Source: DATBVX01 sp963724625 (GTDB lineage Bacteria; Pseudomonadota; Gammaproteobacteria; Steroidobacterales; Steroidobacteraceae). Taken from it: DNA of 64,000 bases. The stretch spans positions 434,001-498,000 of the forward strand of contig CAVRVO010000003.1 of NCBI GenBank assembly GCA_963724625.1, read 5' to 3'. Under the pieces are notes generated by a model, which did no database searches, was not told the DNA's origin, and saw only the letters and a program-made list of their open reading frames with translations. A program made the translations under genes and the position numbers. Positions 25,776 through 33,703 of the stretch are shown one piece after another (within the stretch, counting starts at the first letter, position 1; each line of letters begins with the position of its first letter).

Positions 25776-27604
25776 ATGCGGTCGCCGTCAGCGCCGACTT
25801 TGCCGGACGGGTCGTGCACAACGAGCCGATGTCGCGTCACACCTCGTGGCATGTGGGCGGTCCGGCAGAAACCTGGTTCGAGCCGCGCGATGCCGAGGAT
25901 CTCGCCGCGTTCCTGCGCGCTCTGCCACGGGATGTCCCGCTGCACTGGATCGGTCTCGGCAGCAACGTCCTGGTGCGCGATGGCGGGCTGCGCGGTGTCG
26001 TGATCTCGATGCACGGCACACTCGATGGGCTCGAGCGCCTGAGCGACACGCAAGTGTGGTGTGAGGCGGGTGTCGCTTGCGCTCGCATCGCGAAACAGTG
26101 CGTGAAGTGGGGCCTCGGCCCTGCGGAATTCTTTGCAGGCATTCCAGGAACGCTCGGCGGCGCGCTCGCCATGAATGCGGGCGCTTTCGGAGGTGAAACC
26201 TGGCGGCACGTGCTCGAGGTCGAGACCATCGATCGCCACGGCGTGCGACACAAGCGTCCAGCGTCCGAGTTCCGGGTTGGCTATCGCAGCGTCATCGCAC
26301 CGAGCGAGGAGGGATATCTCGCGGCGCGGCTCGCATTCGAACACCGGCCCGAAGCGCACCAGGACGAAATCCGCGACCTGCTCGCACGACGCAGGCAGTC
26401 CCAGCCAATCGGTGCCTGGAGCGGCGGTTCGACCTTCACCAATCCGCAGGGCGATCACGCAGCGCGGCTCATCGAGTCGGCTGGCCTGAAGGGCTACCGC
26501 ATCGGCGGTGCCTCGGTATCGACCAAGCACGCCAACTTTTTCATCAATGAGGGCGAGGCGACGGCTCGCGATCTCGAGGAGTTGATCAAGCACGTGCAAG
26601 GCACTGTCGAGCGAATGCACGGGGTGCACCTCGAGCCCGAGGTGCGCATCATGGGAGACGCCGGCTTGAGCGCGAGCCGTATTGTCGATGCACGCGCCTT
26701 CGGCCGCGTTGCGGTGCTGATGGGCGGCACTTCCTCGGAGCGAGAGGTATCGCTCGATTCAGGGCGCAATGTTCTTGAGGCGCTCAAATCTCGCGGCGTG
26801 GACGCGCACGCCGTCGACGGCATTCCGGCTCTCATCGAAGCGCTCCTCGCGCGCCGCTTCGAACGAGTCTTCAACATCCTGCATGGTGGCGACGGCGAGA
26901 ACGGCGTGCTGCAGGGCCTGCTCGATGCCCTGAAGGTGCCTTACACCGGGTCCGGCGTGCTGGGTTCGGCACTGTCGCTCGACAAGATTCGCACCAAGCA
27001 GGTCTGGCTCGCGCTCGATCTGCCGACTCCGCGTTACGCGCGCCTGGAGCGCGGTGGCGATGTGGAGAAAGTTGCGCGCTCAATCGGATTGCCGCTGATC
27101 GTGAAACCCTCGCTCGAGGGATCGAGCGTCGGCGTGAGCCGCGTATTCAACCCCGGCGACCTGCCGCGGGCCGTCGAGCTTGCCGCTCGCTATCCGGGGG
27201 AGCTGCTGATCGAGCAGTTGATCGAGGGTGGTGAGTACACCGTCGCGGTCCTCGACGCGCAGGCGCTGCCTTCGATCCAGATCGTGCCGAAGGGTGAGTA
27301 CTACGACTATCACGCCAAGTACATCGCGGAGGACACGCAATATCTCTGTCCGGGGCTGAAGGGCAACGCTGAGAAGGAAATACAGGCTCTCGCGCTCGCC
27401 GCGTTCAAGGCGGCGGGCTGTTCGGGATGGGGGCGCGTCGACCTCATGCGCGATGAGCGAGGCCGGAATTTCCTCCTGGAGGTCAACACCGCACCCGGCA
27501 TGACCAGCCACTCACTGGTGCCGAAGGCGGCGCGCGCCGTCGGAATCGACTTCGAGACGCTGGTGTGGCGGATCCTCGAGTCGAGCTTTCGGGGGCAGGA
27601 CTGA
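25772..27604 (+). CDS. murB: MurB fused in frame to Ddl (610 codons, one reading frame)
   Basis: Residues 1-298 are MurB, the FAD enzyme that reduces UDP-GlcNAc-enolpyruvate to UDP-MurNAc: HTSWHVGGPAETWFEP, GLGSNVLVRDGGLRG (FAD site), FAGIPGTLGGALAMNAGAFG, FRVGYRSVI, the catalytic GGSTFTNP (Ser proton donor) and AGLKGYRIGGASVSTKHANF, closing with GVHLEPEVRIMG. With no stop, the frame continues into a full D-Ala-D-Ala ligase. Every other junction in this part of the cluster is an ATGA or GTGA overlap. Here TTGA at 26666-26669 would be such an overlap if one base less lay before it, so the fusion may be an artefact of one surplus G (for example GG 26663-26664). Confidence 0.9.
   Translation: MNAVAVSADFAGRVVHNEPMSRHTSWHVGGPAETWFEPRDAEDLAAFLRALPRDVPLHWIGLGSNVLVRDGGLRGVVISMHGTLDGLERLSDTQVWCEAGVACARIAKQCVKWGLGPAEFFAGIPGTLGGALAMNAGAFGGETWRHVLEVETIDRHGVRHKRPASEFRVGYRSVIAPSEEGYLAARLAFEHRPEAHQDEIRDLLARRRQSQPIGAWSGGSTFTNPQGDHAARLIESAGLKGYRIGGASVSTKHANFFINEGEATARDLEELIKHVQGTVERMHGVHLEPEVRIMGDAGLSASRIVDARAFGRVAVLMGGTSSEREVSLDSGRNVLEALKSRGVDAHAVDGIPALIEALLARRFERVFNILHGGDGENGVLQGLLDALKVPYTGSGVLGSALSLDKIRTKQVWLALDLPTPRYARLERGGDVEKVARSIGLPLIVKPSLEGSSVGVSRVFNPGDLPRAVELAARYPGELLIEQLIEGGEYTVAVLDAQALPSIQIVPKGEYYDYHAKYIAEDTQYLCPGLKGNAEKEIQALALAAFKAAGCSGWGRVDLMRDERGRNFLLEVNTAPGMTSHSLVPKAARAVGIDFETLVWRILESSFRGQD
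26666..27604 (+). CDS. ddlB: Ddl, D-alanine-D-alanine ligase (C-terminal part of the fused frame, or separate from TTG 26666)
   Basis: 312 residues if started at TTG 26666 (E. coli DdlB has 306). An ATP-grasp enzyme that makes the D-Ala-D-Ala dipeptide used by MurF. Signatures: RVAVLMGGTSSEREVSLDSG, LHGGDGENGVLQGLLDALK, VPYTGSGVLGSALSLDKIRT, LPLIVKPSLEGSSVGVSRVF, YYDYHAKYIAEDTQYLCPG, GCSGWGRVDLM and FLLEVNTAPGMTSHSLVP. It is in the same frame as MurB, so the sequence as given predicts a bifunctional protein; internal initiation at TTG 26666 remains possible. ftsQ starts 3 bases after the stop. Confidence 0.88.
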   Translation: MSASRIVDARAFGRVAVLMGGTSSEREVSLDSGRNVLEALKSRGVDAHAVDGIPALIEALLARRFERVFNILHGGDGENGVLQGLLDALKVPYTGSGVLGSALSLDKIRTKQVWLALDLPTPRYARLERGGDVEKVARSIGLPLIVKPSLEGSSVGVSRVFNPGDLPRAVELAARYPGELLIEQLIEGGEYTVAVLDAQALPSIQIVPKGEYYDYHAKYIAEDTQYLCPGLKGNAEKEIQALALAAFKAAGCSGWGRVDLMRDERGRNFLLEVNTAPGMTSHSLVPKAARAVGIDFETLVWRILESSFRGQD

Positions 27605-27607
27605 CCC

Positions 27608-28420
27608 ATGCTGACCCTCAGGAAGCGCAACCGGCGCCGGCTCCCGCACCGCGAGTGGCGTATGCCGGCGATCGACTGGCGGCGCATCAGCGCGGCGCTG
27701 GCTTTCTTTGGTCTCGCTGCCGCGCTCGCCTACGGGCTGATGCTCGCGCTCGATCAGCCGATCCATGTCGTCTCCGTCGAAGGCAAGTTCCAGCGCGTCT
27801 CTCCGGGGCAGATCGAGCAGGCGGTCACGCACGGCTTGCACGATGGGTTCATGTCCGTGGATCTGGAAAAGGTCCGCCTCCGGGTGAAGGAGCTGCCCTG
27901 GGTCGATGAGGCGCGTGTACAACGCCGCTGGCCAAACGGATTGCGCATCGAGATCACCGAGCAGGTTGCTGCCGCGCGCTGGGGCGATGCGGGCCTCCTC
28001 AATACGCGTGGCGAACTGTTCCTCGCGAACGCGCGGCACGTACCGCCTGAGTTGCCACAGCTCATCGGGCCCGACGGCAGCGAATCGCAGGTCGCACAGC
28101 GTTACCTCGCCGCGCAGGGACGGCTCATCGAATGCGGTCTGCGGCTCGCGGCGTTACGGCTCGATGCGCGCGGCGCGTGGCAGCTCGATCTTTCCAACGG
28201 GATCAGCGTGCGACTCGGCCGCCGCCAGGTCGACGATCGCTTCGATCGCTTCATCCAGGCAGCCGTGCCGACCATTGCCGGGCGTGCGGAAGACGTCGCC
28301 TACGTCGACATGCGCTACAGCAACGGCTTCGCCGTCGGCTGGAAACGCGGCGGCGTCGCACGGACTGATGAGCTTGCCAAACCCAGGCCGGCCGCGCCGG
28401 CAGCCCACTTCACCGCATGA
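27608..28420 (+). CDS. ftsQ: FtsQ, cell division protein
   Basis: 270 residues, bitopic. A basic cytoplasmic head (LRKRNRRRLPHREWR), one membrane helix (about 30-48), then the POTRA domain (HVVSVEGKFQRVSPGQIEQA, residues about 52-120) and the FtsQ domain (LPWVDEARVQRRWPNGLRIE, LNTRGELF). FtsQ gathers FtsB and FtsL at the divisome. The normal ddl-ftsQ-ftsA order supports the call. Confidence 0.95.
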   Translation: MLTLRKRNRRRLPHREWRMPAIDWRRISAALAFFGLAAALAYGLMLALDQPIHVVSVEGKFQRVSPGQIEQAVTHGLHDGFMSVDLEKVRLRVKELPWVDEARVQRRWPNGLRIEITEQVAAARWGDAGLLNTRGELFLANARHVPPELPQLIGPDGSESQVAQRYLAAQGRLIECGLRLAALRLDARGAWQLDLSNGISVRLGRRQVDDRFDRFIQAAVPTIAGRAEDVAYVDMRYSNGFAVGWKRGGVARTDELAKPRPAAPAAHFTA

Positions 28421-28435
28421 GGAAACCGACTGCAC

Positions 28436-29671
28436 ATGTCCCGACGCTCTGATCGAAATCTCCTCGTTGGCCTGGATATCGGCACCTCGAAAGTGGTGGC
28501 GATCGTGGGGGAGATGGCGACCGACTCCAGCATCGAAGTCATCGGCATCGGCTCGCATCCTTCGCGCGGCTTGAAGAAGGGCGTCGTGGTCAATATCGAA
28601 TCCACGGTGCAATCGATACAGCGCGCGGTGGAGGAGGCCGAGCTCATGGCCGGTTGCGAGATCCATTCGGTCTACGCAGGCATCGCGGGCAGTCACGTAC
28701 GCAGCCTTAATTCGCACGGCATCGTTGCGATTCGCGACAAGGAAGTAACTGGCGGGGATGTCGATCGCGTCATCGATGCAGCGAAGGCTGTCGCGATCCC
28801 GGCTGACCAGAAGATCCTGCACGTCCTGCCGCAGGAATTCATCATCGACAACCAGGAAGGCATCCGCGATCCGATCGCGATGTCGGGCGTGCGCCTGGAA
28901 GCGAAGGTGCACATCGTCACCGGCGCGGACAGCGCGGCGCAGAACATCGTGAAGTGCGTGCAGCGTTGCGGCCTGCACGTCGAAGACATTGTGCTCGAGC
29001 AGCTGGCCTCGAGCTTTGCGGTGCTCACAGAAGATGAGAAGGAGCTCGGCGTGTGCCTGGTCGACATCGGCGGCGGCACGACCGACCTTGCGGTGTTCTC
29101 CAGCGGCGCTATCCGCCACACCGCCGTGATCCCGATCGCCGGCGACCAGGTCACCAATGACATCGCCGTGTCGATGCGCACGCCGACGCAATACGCCGAG
29201 GACATCAAGTTGCGTTACGCCTGCGCGCTGTCGCAACTCGCCAATCCCGACGAAACCATCGAGGTACCGAGCGTTGGCGACCGGCCGTCACGACGCCTGG
29301 CGCGCCAGACGCTGGCGGAGATCGTCGAGCCCCGCTACGAGGAACTCTTTGGCCTGATTCGCGAGGAGCTCAGGCGTTCTGGATTCGAGGAAGCGATCGC
29401 GGCGGGCGTGGTCATCACCGGTGGCAGCGCCAAGATGGAAGGCGCTGTCGAGCTCGCCGAGGAAATCTTCCACATGCCCGTGCGGCTGGGTCTGCCGCAA
29501 CACGTCACGGGTCTGGTCGAAGTCGTCAGTAATCCGATCCATTCCACCGGCGTCGGATTGCTGCTGTACGCGCGTGCCAATGCGCACGGCGCGCTGCGCG
29601 AGAAGCCGATTTATGGGGGCGTGAAGAGTGTGGTCGATCGAATGAGAGCTTGGTTTCAGGGAAATTTCTGA
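28436..29671 (+). CDS. ftsA: FtsA, actin-like membrane tether for FtsZ
   Basis: 411 residues. An actin-fold ATPase: phosphate 1 loop GLDIGTSKVVAIVGE, the 1C domain (GSHPSRGLKKGVVVNIESTV), phosphate 2 LVDIGGGTTDLAVFSSGAI and adenosine motif GVVITGGSAKMEGAVELA. The C-terminus VDRMRAWFQGNF is the amphipathic helix that binds the inner membrane. It recruits later divisome proteins and anchors FtsZ. The AATTTCTGATG at its stop is repeated immediately downstream, within the unusual ftsA-ftsZ gap. Confidence 0.97.
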   Translation: MSRRSDRNLLVGLDIGTSKVVAIVGEMATDSSIEVIGIGSHPSRGLKKGVVVNIESTVQSIQRAVEEAELMAGCEIHSVYAGIAGSHVRSLNSHGIVAIRDKEVTGGDVDRVIDAAKAVAIPADQKILHVLPQEFIIDNQEGIRDPIAMSGVRLEAKVHIVTGADSAAQNIVKCVQRCGLHVEDIVLEQLASSFAVLTEDEKELGVCLVDIGGGTTDLAVFSSGAIRHTAVIPIAGDQVTNDIAVSMRTPTQYAEDIKLRYACALSQLANPDETIEVPSVGDRPSRRLARQTLAEIVEPRYEELFGLIREELRRSGFEEAIAAGVVITGGSAKMEGAVELAEEIFHMPVRLGLPQHVTGLVEVVSNPIHSTGVGLLLYARANAHGALREKPIYGGVKSVVDRMRAWFQGNF

Positions 29672-29729
29672 TGGGGAATTTCTGATGCGACGAAAGGGCA
29701 GGCGCGTCAAGCGCAAACAGCCTCGCGAC

Positions 29730-29789
29730 AAATCTCGAGTGAAATCTCGAGTGAAATCTCGAGCGAAATCTAAGGCTGAATCTCAAGAG
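29730..29789 (+). repeat. 12-bp tandem direct repeat in the ftsA-ftsZ gap
   Basis: AAATCTCGAGTG occurs at 29730 and 29742, AAATCTCGAGCG at 29754, then decayed copies at 29766 and 29779. The array ends about 15 bases before the ftsZ ATG and abuts its ribosome-binding site. The frame is open and in phase with ftsZ; if translated it would give a Lys/Arg/Ser-rich peptide (KSRVKSRVKSRAKSK). Confidence 0.85.
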
Positions 29790-29804
29790 AAGAGGAGAGC
29801 GTTC

Positions 29805-30974
29805 ATGTTCGAGTTGATGGATGCGTACAGTCAAAGTGCAGTGATCAAGGTGCTGGGCGTCGGCGGCGGCGGAGGCAATGCAGTCTCGCACATGGTCAAT
29901 TGCGGTATCGAGGGCGTCGATTTCATCTGTATCAATACAGATTCGCAGGCGCTGAAGCACTCCAGGGTGAAAAGCTCGCTGCAGATCGGCTGCAACATCA
30001 CCAAGGGTCTCGGCGCCGGCGCGGACCCGGAGACCGGACGGCAGGCCGCGATGGAGGATCGCGACCGGATCATCGAACTGATCGAGGGCTGCGACATGCT
30101 GTTCGTCACCGCCGGCATGGGCGGTGGAACCGGCACCGGTGCAGCGCCAGTCGTAGCGGCGGTCGCGCGGGAACTCGGCATCCTTACCGTCGCCGTGGTA
30201 ACCAAGCCGTTCGACATGGAGGGCAACAAGCGCATGCTGGTCGCCGAGCACGGCATCGCGGAGCTGGGTAAGTACTGCGATTCGTTGATCACGATCCCGA
30301 ACCAGAAACTGCTGACCGTGTTGGGGAGCGACACAACGTTACTTGACGCCTTCAAGGCGGCCAATCAGGTACTGCAGGGCGCGGTCCAGGGCATCGCCGA
30401 GCTCATCACGCGGCCGGGCTTGATCAATGTGGACTTCGCCGACGTCCGCACCGTGATGTCGGAGACTGGCATGGCGATGATGGGGTCGGGTGCCGCGAGC
30501 GGCGAGGAACGGGCGCGCGAGGCCGCCGAGGCCGCGGTGTCGAGTCCGCTGCTCGAAGATATCAACCTCGCCGGTGCACACGGCATCCTGGTGAACGTTA
30601 CTGCCGGTATGGACCTGTCGATCGGAGAGTTCGAGATCGTCGGCAACACGGTCAAGAAGTTTGCCTCCGATGACGCTACGGTGGTGGTGGGCACGGTGAT
30701 CGACCCGGAGATGAAAAATCAGATCCGCGTGACGGTGGTCGCGACCGGTCTCGGCCGTCCTACAGTACGGCATCAGCAACCAAATCCGGCCAGTCAGCCG
30801 CAGATGCGGGTTGTTCAGCAACGTACACGCGCGCCGCTGACGGGTGCGGACTACGCCGCGCTCGACAAGCCAACCGTGCAGCGCCAACGGGCAGTGGGCG
30901 ATGGCATGCGGGTGGACATGAACAGCGACGATCTGCTCGACATTCCGGCGTTCTTGCGCCGTCAGGCCGATTGA
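29805..30974 (+). CDS. ftsZ: FtsZ, tubulin-like cell division GTPase
   Basis: 389 residues (E. coli 383). Forms the Z ring. GTP-binding sequences: VLGVGGGGGNAVSHMV, the tubulin signature GMGGGTGTGAAPVVA, and GVGTGAAP-adjacent NTDSQALKHS; the T7 loop reads LINVDFADVRTVMSETGMAM (catalytic Asp). The C-terminal conserved peptide DIPAFLRRQAD binds FtsA and ZipA/ZapD. I chose ATG 29805 (MFELMDAYSQ) with an AGAGGAGAG ribosome-binding site; an in-frame ATG at 29685 would add 40 highly basic residues encoded by a tandem repeat and lacks a binding site. zapD elsewhere in this window encodes a Z-ring bundling partner. Confidence 0.98.
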   Translation: MFELMDAYSQSAVIKVLGVGGGGGNAVSHMVNCGIEGVDFICINTDSQALKHSRVKSSLQIGCNITKGLGAGADPETGRQAAMEDRDRIIELIEGCDMLFVTAGMGGGTGTGAAPVVAAVARELGILTVAVVTKPFDMEGNKRMLVAEHGIAELGKYCDSLITIPNQKLLTVLGSDTTLLDAFKAANQVLQGAVQGIAELITRPGLINVDFADVRTVMSETGMAMMGSGAASGEERAREAAEAAVSSPLLEDINLAGAHGILVNVTAGMDLSIGEFEIVGNTVKKFASDDATVVVGTVIDPEMKNQIRVTVVATGLGRPTVRHQQPNPASQPQMRVVQQRTRAPLTGADYAALDKPTVQRQRAVGDGMRVDMNSDDLLDIPAFLRRQAD

Positions 30975-31051
30975 GATGGGTGGCTGGTGAACTTGTAGTG
31001 AACGAAGGCGCCGCTCGCGACGCCGAGGAGGCAGAAACTTAAGCTCCAGAA

Positions 31052-31080
31052 TTGGCGGACTTTTTGACCTGTGATACGGT
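31052..31080 (+). promoter_or_regulatory. Probable lpxC promoter
   Basis: TTGGCG at 31052-31057, a 17-base spacer and TACGGT at 31075-31080 preceded by TGA (extended -10 form TGnTA). It lies in the 215-base ftsZ-lpxC gap, giving a leader of about 100 bases before the lpxC ATG. Confidence 0.55.
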
Positions 31081-31189
31081 AGCGCCCCTTTTTAAGTCAA
31101 AGGCGGGGTCGGCTCCAGGGCGCGTCGACCGCAACGCGATGGCCCGGGCGTACAGGCGTCCGGCCAACGGCCGCCATGTCGAAGCGTGC

Positions 31190-32101
31190 ATGGTCAATCA
31201 ACGAACCCTCAAGAACAGCATTCGCGCCACGGGTGTAGGGCTGCATACCGGCCAGAAGGTGCTCATGACCTTGCGGCCGGCGCCCGCCAACGTCGGTATT
31301 GTTTTCCGTCGCACCGATCTCGACACGCCCGTCGACATTCGGGCGCACGCCGAGAACGTTGGCGAGACGATGCTTGGCACTACTCTGGTCAAGGACGGCA
31401 TCAAGGTCGCCACCGTTGAACACCTTCTATCGGCGTTCGCGGGTCTCGGCATCGACAATGCCTTCGTCGAAGTGAGCGCTCCTGAAGTGCCGATCATGGA
31501 TGGCAGCGCCGGCCCCTTCGTATTCCTGCTCCAGTCCGCCGGGCTCGAGGAGCAGGGCACGCCCAAACGCTTCGTGCGGATCAAGAAGAGTGTGCGCGTC
31601 GAGGAAGGCGACAAGTGGGCGCGCTTCGATCCATTCGATGGCTTCAAGGTGAACTTCGAAATCGAGTTCAATCACCCGATCTTCAAGAAGCACTCGCAGG
31701 TTGCTTCCATGGATTTCTCCACCACGTCGTTCCTCAAGGAAGTGAGCCGGGCGCGCACCTTCGGTTTCATGCGCGATCTCGAGACGCTGCGGTCACGCAA
31801 TCTCGCACTCGGCGGGACCATGGACAATGCCATTGTGCTCGATGATTTTCGGGTCCTGAACGAAGATGGGCTGCGTTACGAGGATGAATTCGTCAAACAC
31901 AAGATTCTCGACGCAATCGGCGATCTCTACCTCCTCGGCCATAGTCTCATCGGTGAATTCAGCGGCTTCAAGTCAGGTCACGCACTCAACAATCACCTGC
32001 TGCGCACCCTGGTCGCGAACACCGAAGCCTGGGAAGAGGTGACGTTCGAAACTGCAGCGGATGCGCCCATTTCCTTCGTCAGCGCGGCAGCGACCGCGTG
32101 A
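31190..32101 (+). CDS. lpxC: LpxC, UDP-3-O-acyl-N-acetylglucosamine deacetylase
   Basis: 303 residues (E. coli 305). A zinc enzyme that performs the committed step of lipid A synthesis. Conserved: LKNSIRATGVGLHTGQKVLM, TVEHLLSAFAGLGIDNAFVE (zinc His in VEHLLSA), PIMDGSAGPFVFLL, RTFGFMRDLETLR, the second zinc block KHKILDAIGDLYLLGHSLIG, and GHALNNHLLRTL. Start at ATG 31190 (MVNQRTLKNS); upstream in-frame extension would run through the promoter. It closes the dcw cluster as in E. coli and P. aeruginosa and converges with dciA. Confidence 0.97.
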   Translation: MVNQRTLKNSIRATGVGLHTGQKVLMTLRPAPANVGIVFRRTDLDTPVDIRAHAENVGETMLGTTLVKDGIKVATVEHLLSAFAGLGIDNAFVEVSAPEVPIMDGSAGPFVFLLQSAGLEEQGTPKRFVRIKKSVRVEEGDKWARFDPFDGFKVNFEIEFNHPIFKKHSQVASMDFSTTSFLKEVSRARTFGFMRDLETLRSRNLALGGTMDNAIVLDDFRVLNEDGLRYEDEFVKHKILDAIGDLYLLGHSLIGEFSGFKSGHALNNHLLRTLVANTEAWEEVTFETAADAPISFVSAAATA

Positions 32102-32139
32102 CACAAAGTCAGGGCCAGGACCTCGACCCGATCGCCGCC

Positions 32140-32445
32140 TCAGCTGGTTCCTGGTTGGACCTTCACACGAATGCGCTCGATGGACGTTCCAGTCGTTCGC
32201 GCCAGTGCATCGCGGACGCGCGGGATCTCGAATCGCAGGCGCGCACAGAACGCGGCGGAATCGACCCACACGGTGAGTTCCTGCTCGCGCAAGGCAGCCG
32301 CTGTGACGTGTTTCGCGAGGGACTCGGCAAGTGCTGCGCGCACGGATTCCTTGAGCGCTATCGCAGTTTTTGCGCGATTCGACAGGTGCTGCAGACGGGG
32401 CGCGCCGCTGCGGATGAGTTCACTTAATGAGCGTGGTTTGTGCAC
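32140..32445 (-). CDS. dciA: DciA (DUF721), predicted replicative helicase loader
   Basis: 101 residues, DUF721 family. Proteins of this family (DciA) load DnaB in bacteria that lack the phage-derived DnaC. The domain core is visible: ALAESLAKHVTAAALREQEL-TVWVDSAAFCARLRFEIPRV, the K-homology-like fold typical of DUF721. The start is GTG at 32445. Position is typical too: the order lpxC, DUF721 gene, M23 gene, secA is found in Pseudomonas. It is convergent with lpxC and divergent from the M23 gene. Confidence 0.8.
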   Translation of the reverse strand: MHKPRSLSELIRSGAPRLQHLSNRAKTAIALKESVRAALAESLAKHVTAAALREQELTVWVDSAAFCARLRFEIPRVRDALARTTGTSIERIRVKVQPGTS

Positions 32446-32525
32446 TGCGATATGGTAAGACTGAGAAGCAGTTGGGCATGGATTCCGTTGTCTTGCTGCG
32501 CCTGCTTGGGCATAGTCTATTCGAC

Positions 32526-32605
32526 TGTAAAGGGCAAACTCACCGAAAGGTGAGGGCGCAAAGCTACCGGTCTAAGGCGAGAGCTATGACAGCGGGGTTG
32601 CCAGT
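32526..32605 (+). promoter_or_regulatory. c-di-GMP-I riboswitch (GEMM motif) upstream of the M23 gene
   Basis: The aptamer consensus is matched in order: GGGCAAAC (32532-32539); P2 stem CTCACC-GAAA-GGTGAG (539-544/549-554) with the GAAA tetraloop; the core CGCAAAGC (557-564) followed by ACCGGTCTAA; and the 3' core AGCGGGGTTGCC (591-602). GGCAA 533-537 pairs with TTGCC 598-602. It ends about 115 bases before the M23 ATG and lies on the same strand, so it is placed to control that gene in response to cyclic di-GMP. P3 appears short (GAGA loop). I cannot tell whether the switch acts on termination or translation. Confidence 0.9.
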
Positions 32606-32718
32606 TTGAAGAATTTGAATAATGACTTGCGACGCCGCGTGCGCGCTGTTCCGGCGACCAGGGTAGGGATTAGGGGAGCCGGTTCCCGAGGGACCGACAG
32701 CTGTTGGGAGCAGGTCGT

Positions 32719-33642
32719 ATGAATGTGATCATTTTCGATCGCCTGCGAGGGCATGCCCGCGAGCTCAACCTCGCGCATCCCAAGGCGATTGCCGTCATCG
32801 CACTCGGGGCAATAGTGCTGCTCGGCGGAGCCTTTTTTGCCGGTCTCCACGTTGGTCTTCGGGATGCCGTGATTCAGCCGGCTGCCCAGGTTGCTGAGTG
32901 GTCGAAGAGGCTCGCTGCACAGCAGGCACAGGTCGCGGAGACGCGCCGCAACCTGCAGGAGCACATCGATGCCCTGGCCAAGCGCGTGGGCCAGATGAAC
33001 GCACACGTCATCCGCCTCGATGCACTCGGCCGACGCCTCACACAGATGGCCGATATTGACGAGCGTGAGTTCGATTTCGGCAACCCGCCGGCCCAGGGCG
33101 GACCGGAAGCCGATAACCAGGGAGAAGCGGCGCAGATTCCGGAGCTCACCGCGATGATCGATGGGCTCTCGCACCAGATGGATGATCGCGAAGTTGAGCT
33201 CGGTGTGCTCGAGAACCTGATCCTGAGTCGCAACCTCAACGAGCAGATCAAGCCCAAAGGTCGCCCGGTGACGAACGGCTGGATTTCTTCTTATTTCGGC
33301 TCCCGCTCCGACCCCTTTACCGGCTACACGGCAGTCCACAAGGGCGTCGACTTCGCCGGACGCTCCGGTGCACAGGTGGTCGCTGTGGCCACAGGCGTAG
33401 TGACCTGGTCACGCGAGCGCTTCGGCTACGGCAAGATGGTCGAGATCAATCACGGCAATGGCTTCGTCACCCGCTACGCACACAACGAGCGCAACCTTGT
33501 GTCGGTGGGGGAGACCGTGCAAAAGGGCCAGCCGATCGCGCTGATGGGCTCTACGGGCCGCGCGACCGGGCCGAATCTGCACTTCGAAGTGCTCCGCAAC
33601 GGCAGCCAGGTGAATCCACTGCAGTATGTGGGCGGGCGCTAG
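32719..33642 (+). CDS. M23 (LytM-domain) membrane-anchored protein, possibly degenerate
   Basis: 307 residues. A membrane helix (about 22-45), a coiled-coil stretch (about 58-110), an acidic linker, and a C-terminal LytM/M23 domain. Zinc ligands are present: His207 and Asp211 (VHKGVDFAG) and His288; His255 (RYAHNE) is also kept. The HxH motif reads NLH (Asn286), so one of the two catalytic His is missing. It may bind or regulate peptidoglycan amidases, like EnvC or NlpD, rather than cut. ATG 32719 has a GGGAG site. It sits behind the GEMM riboswitch and upstream of secA. Confidence 0.85.
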   Translation: MNVIIFDRLRGHARELNLAHPKAIAVIALGAIVLLGGAFFAGLHVGLRDAVIQPAAQVAEWSKRLAAQQAQVAETRRNLQEHIDALAKRVGQMNAHVIRLDALGRRLTQMADIDEREFDFGNPPAQGGPEADNQGEAAQIPELTAMIDGLSHQMDDREVELGVLENLILSRNLNEQIKPKGRPVTNGWISSYFGSRSDPFTGYTAVHKGVDFAGRSGAQVVAVATGVVTWSRERFGYGKMVEINHGNGFVTRYAHNERNLVSVGETVQKGQPIALMGSTGRATGPNLHFEVLRNGSQVNPLQYVGGR

Positions 33643-33703
33643 GCCCATCCGTCATCCCGAAGTCGTCTGAGCCATCCAGCCCGTAGGCCCGGATACCAGC
33701 CTT

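Noticed and set aside
29685..29804. 40-residue basic N-terminal extension of FtsZ
   Set aside because: No ribosome-binding site at 29685, encoded by a tandem repeat, and the ATG at 29805 gives the normal FtsZ N-terminus. Kept as a finding only.
31052..31189. 46-residue N-terminal extension of LpxC
   Set aside because: It would start within the predicted promoter; family length and N-terminus fit ATG 31190.
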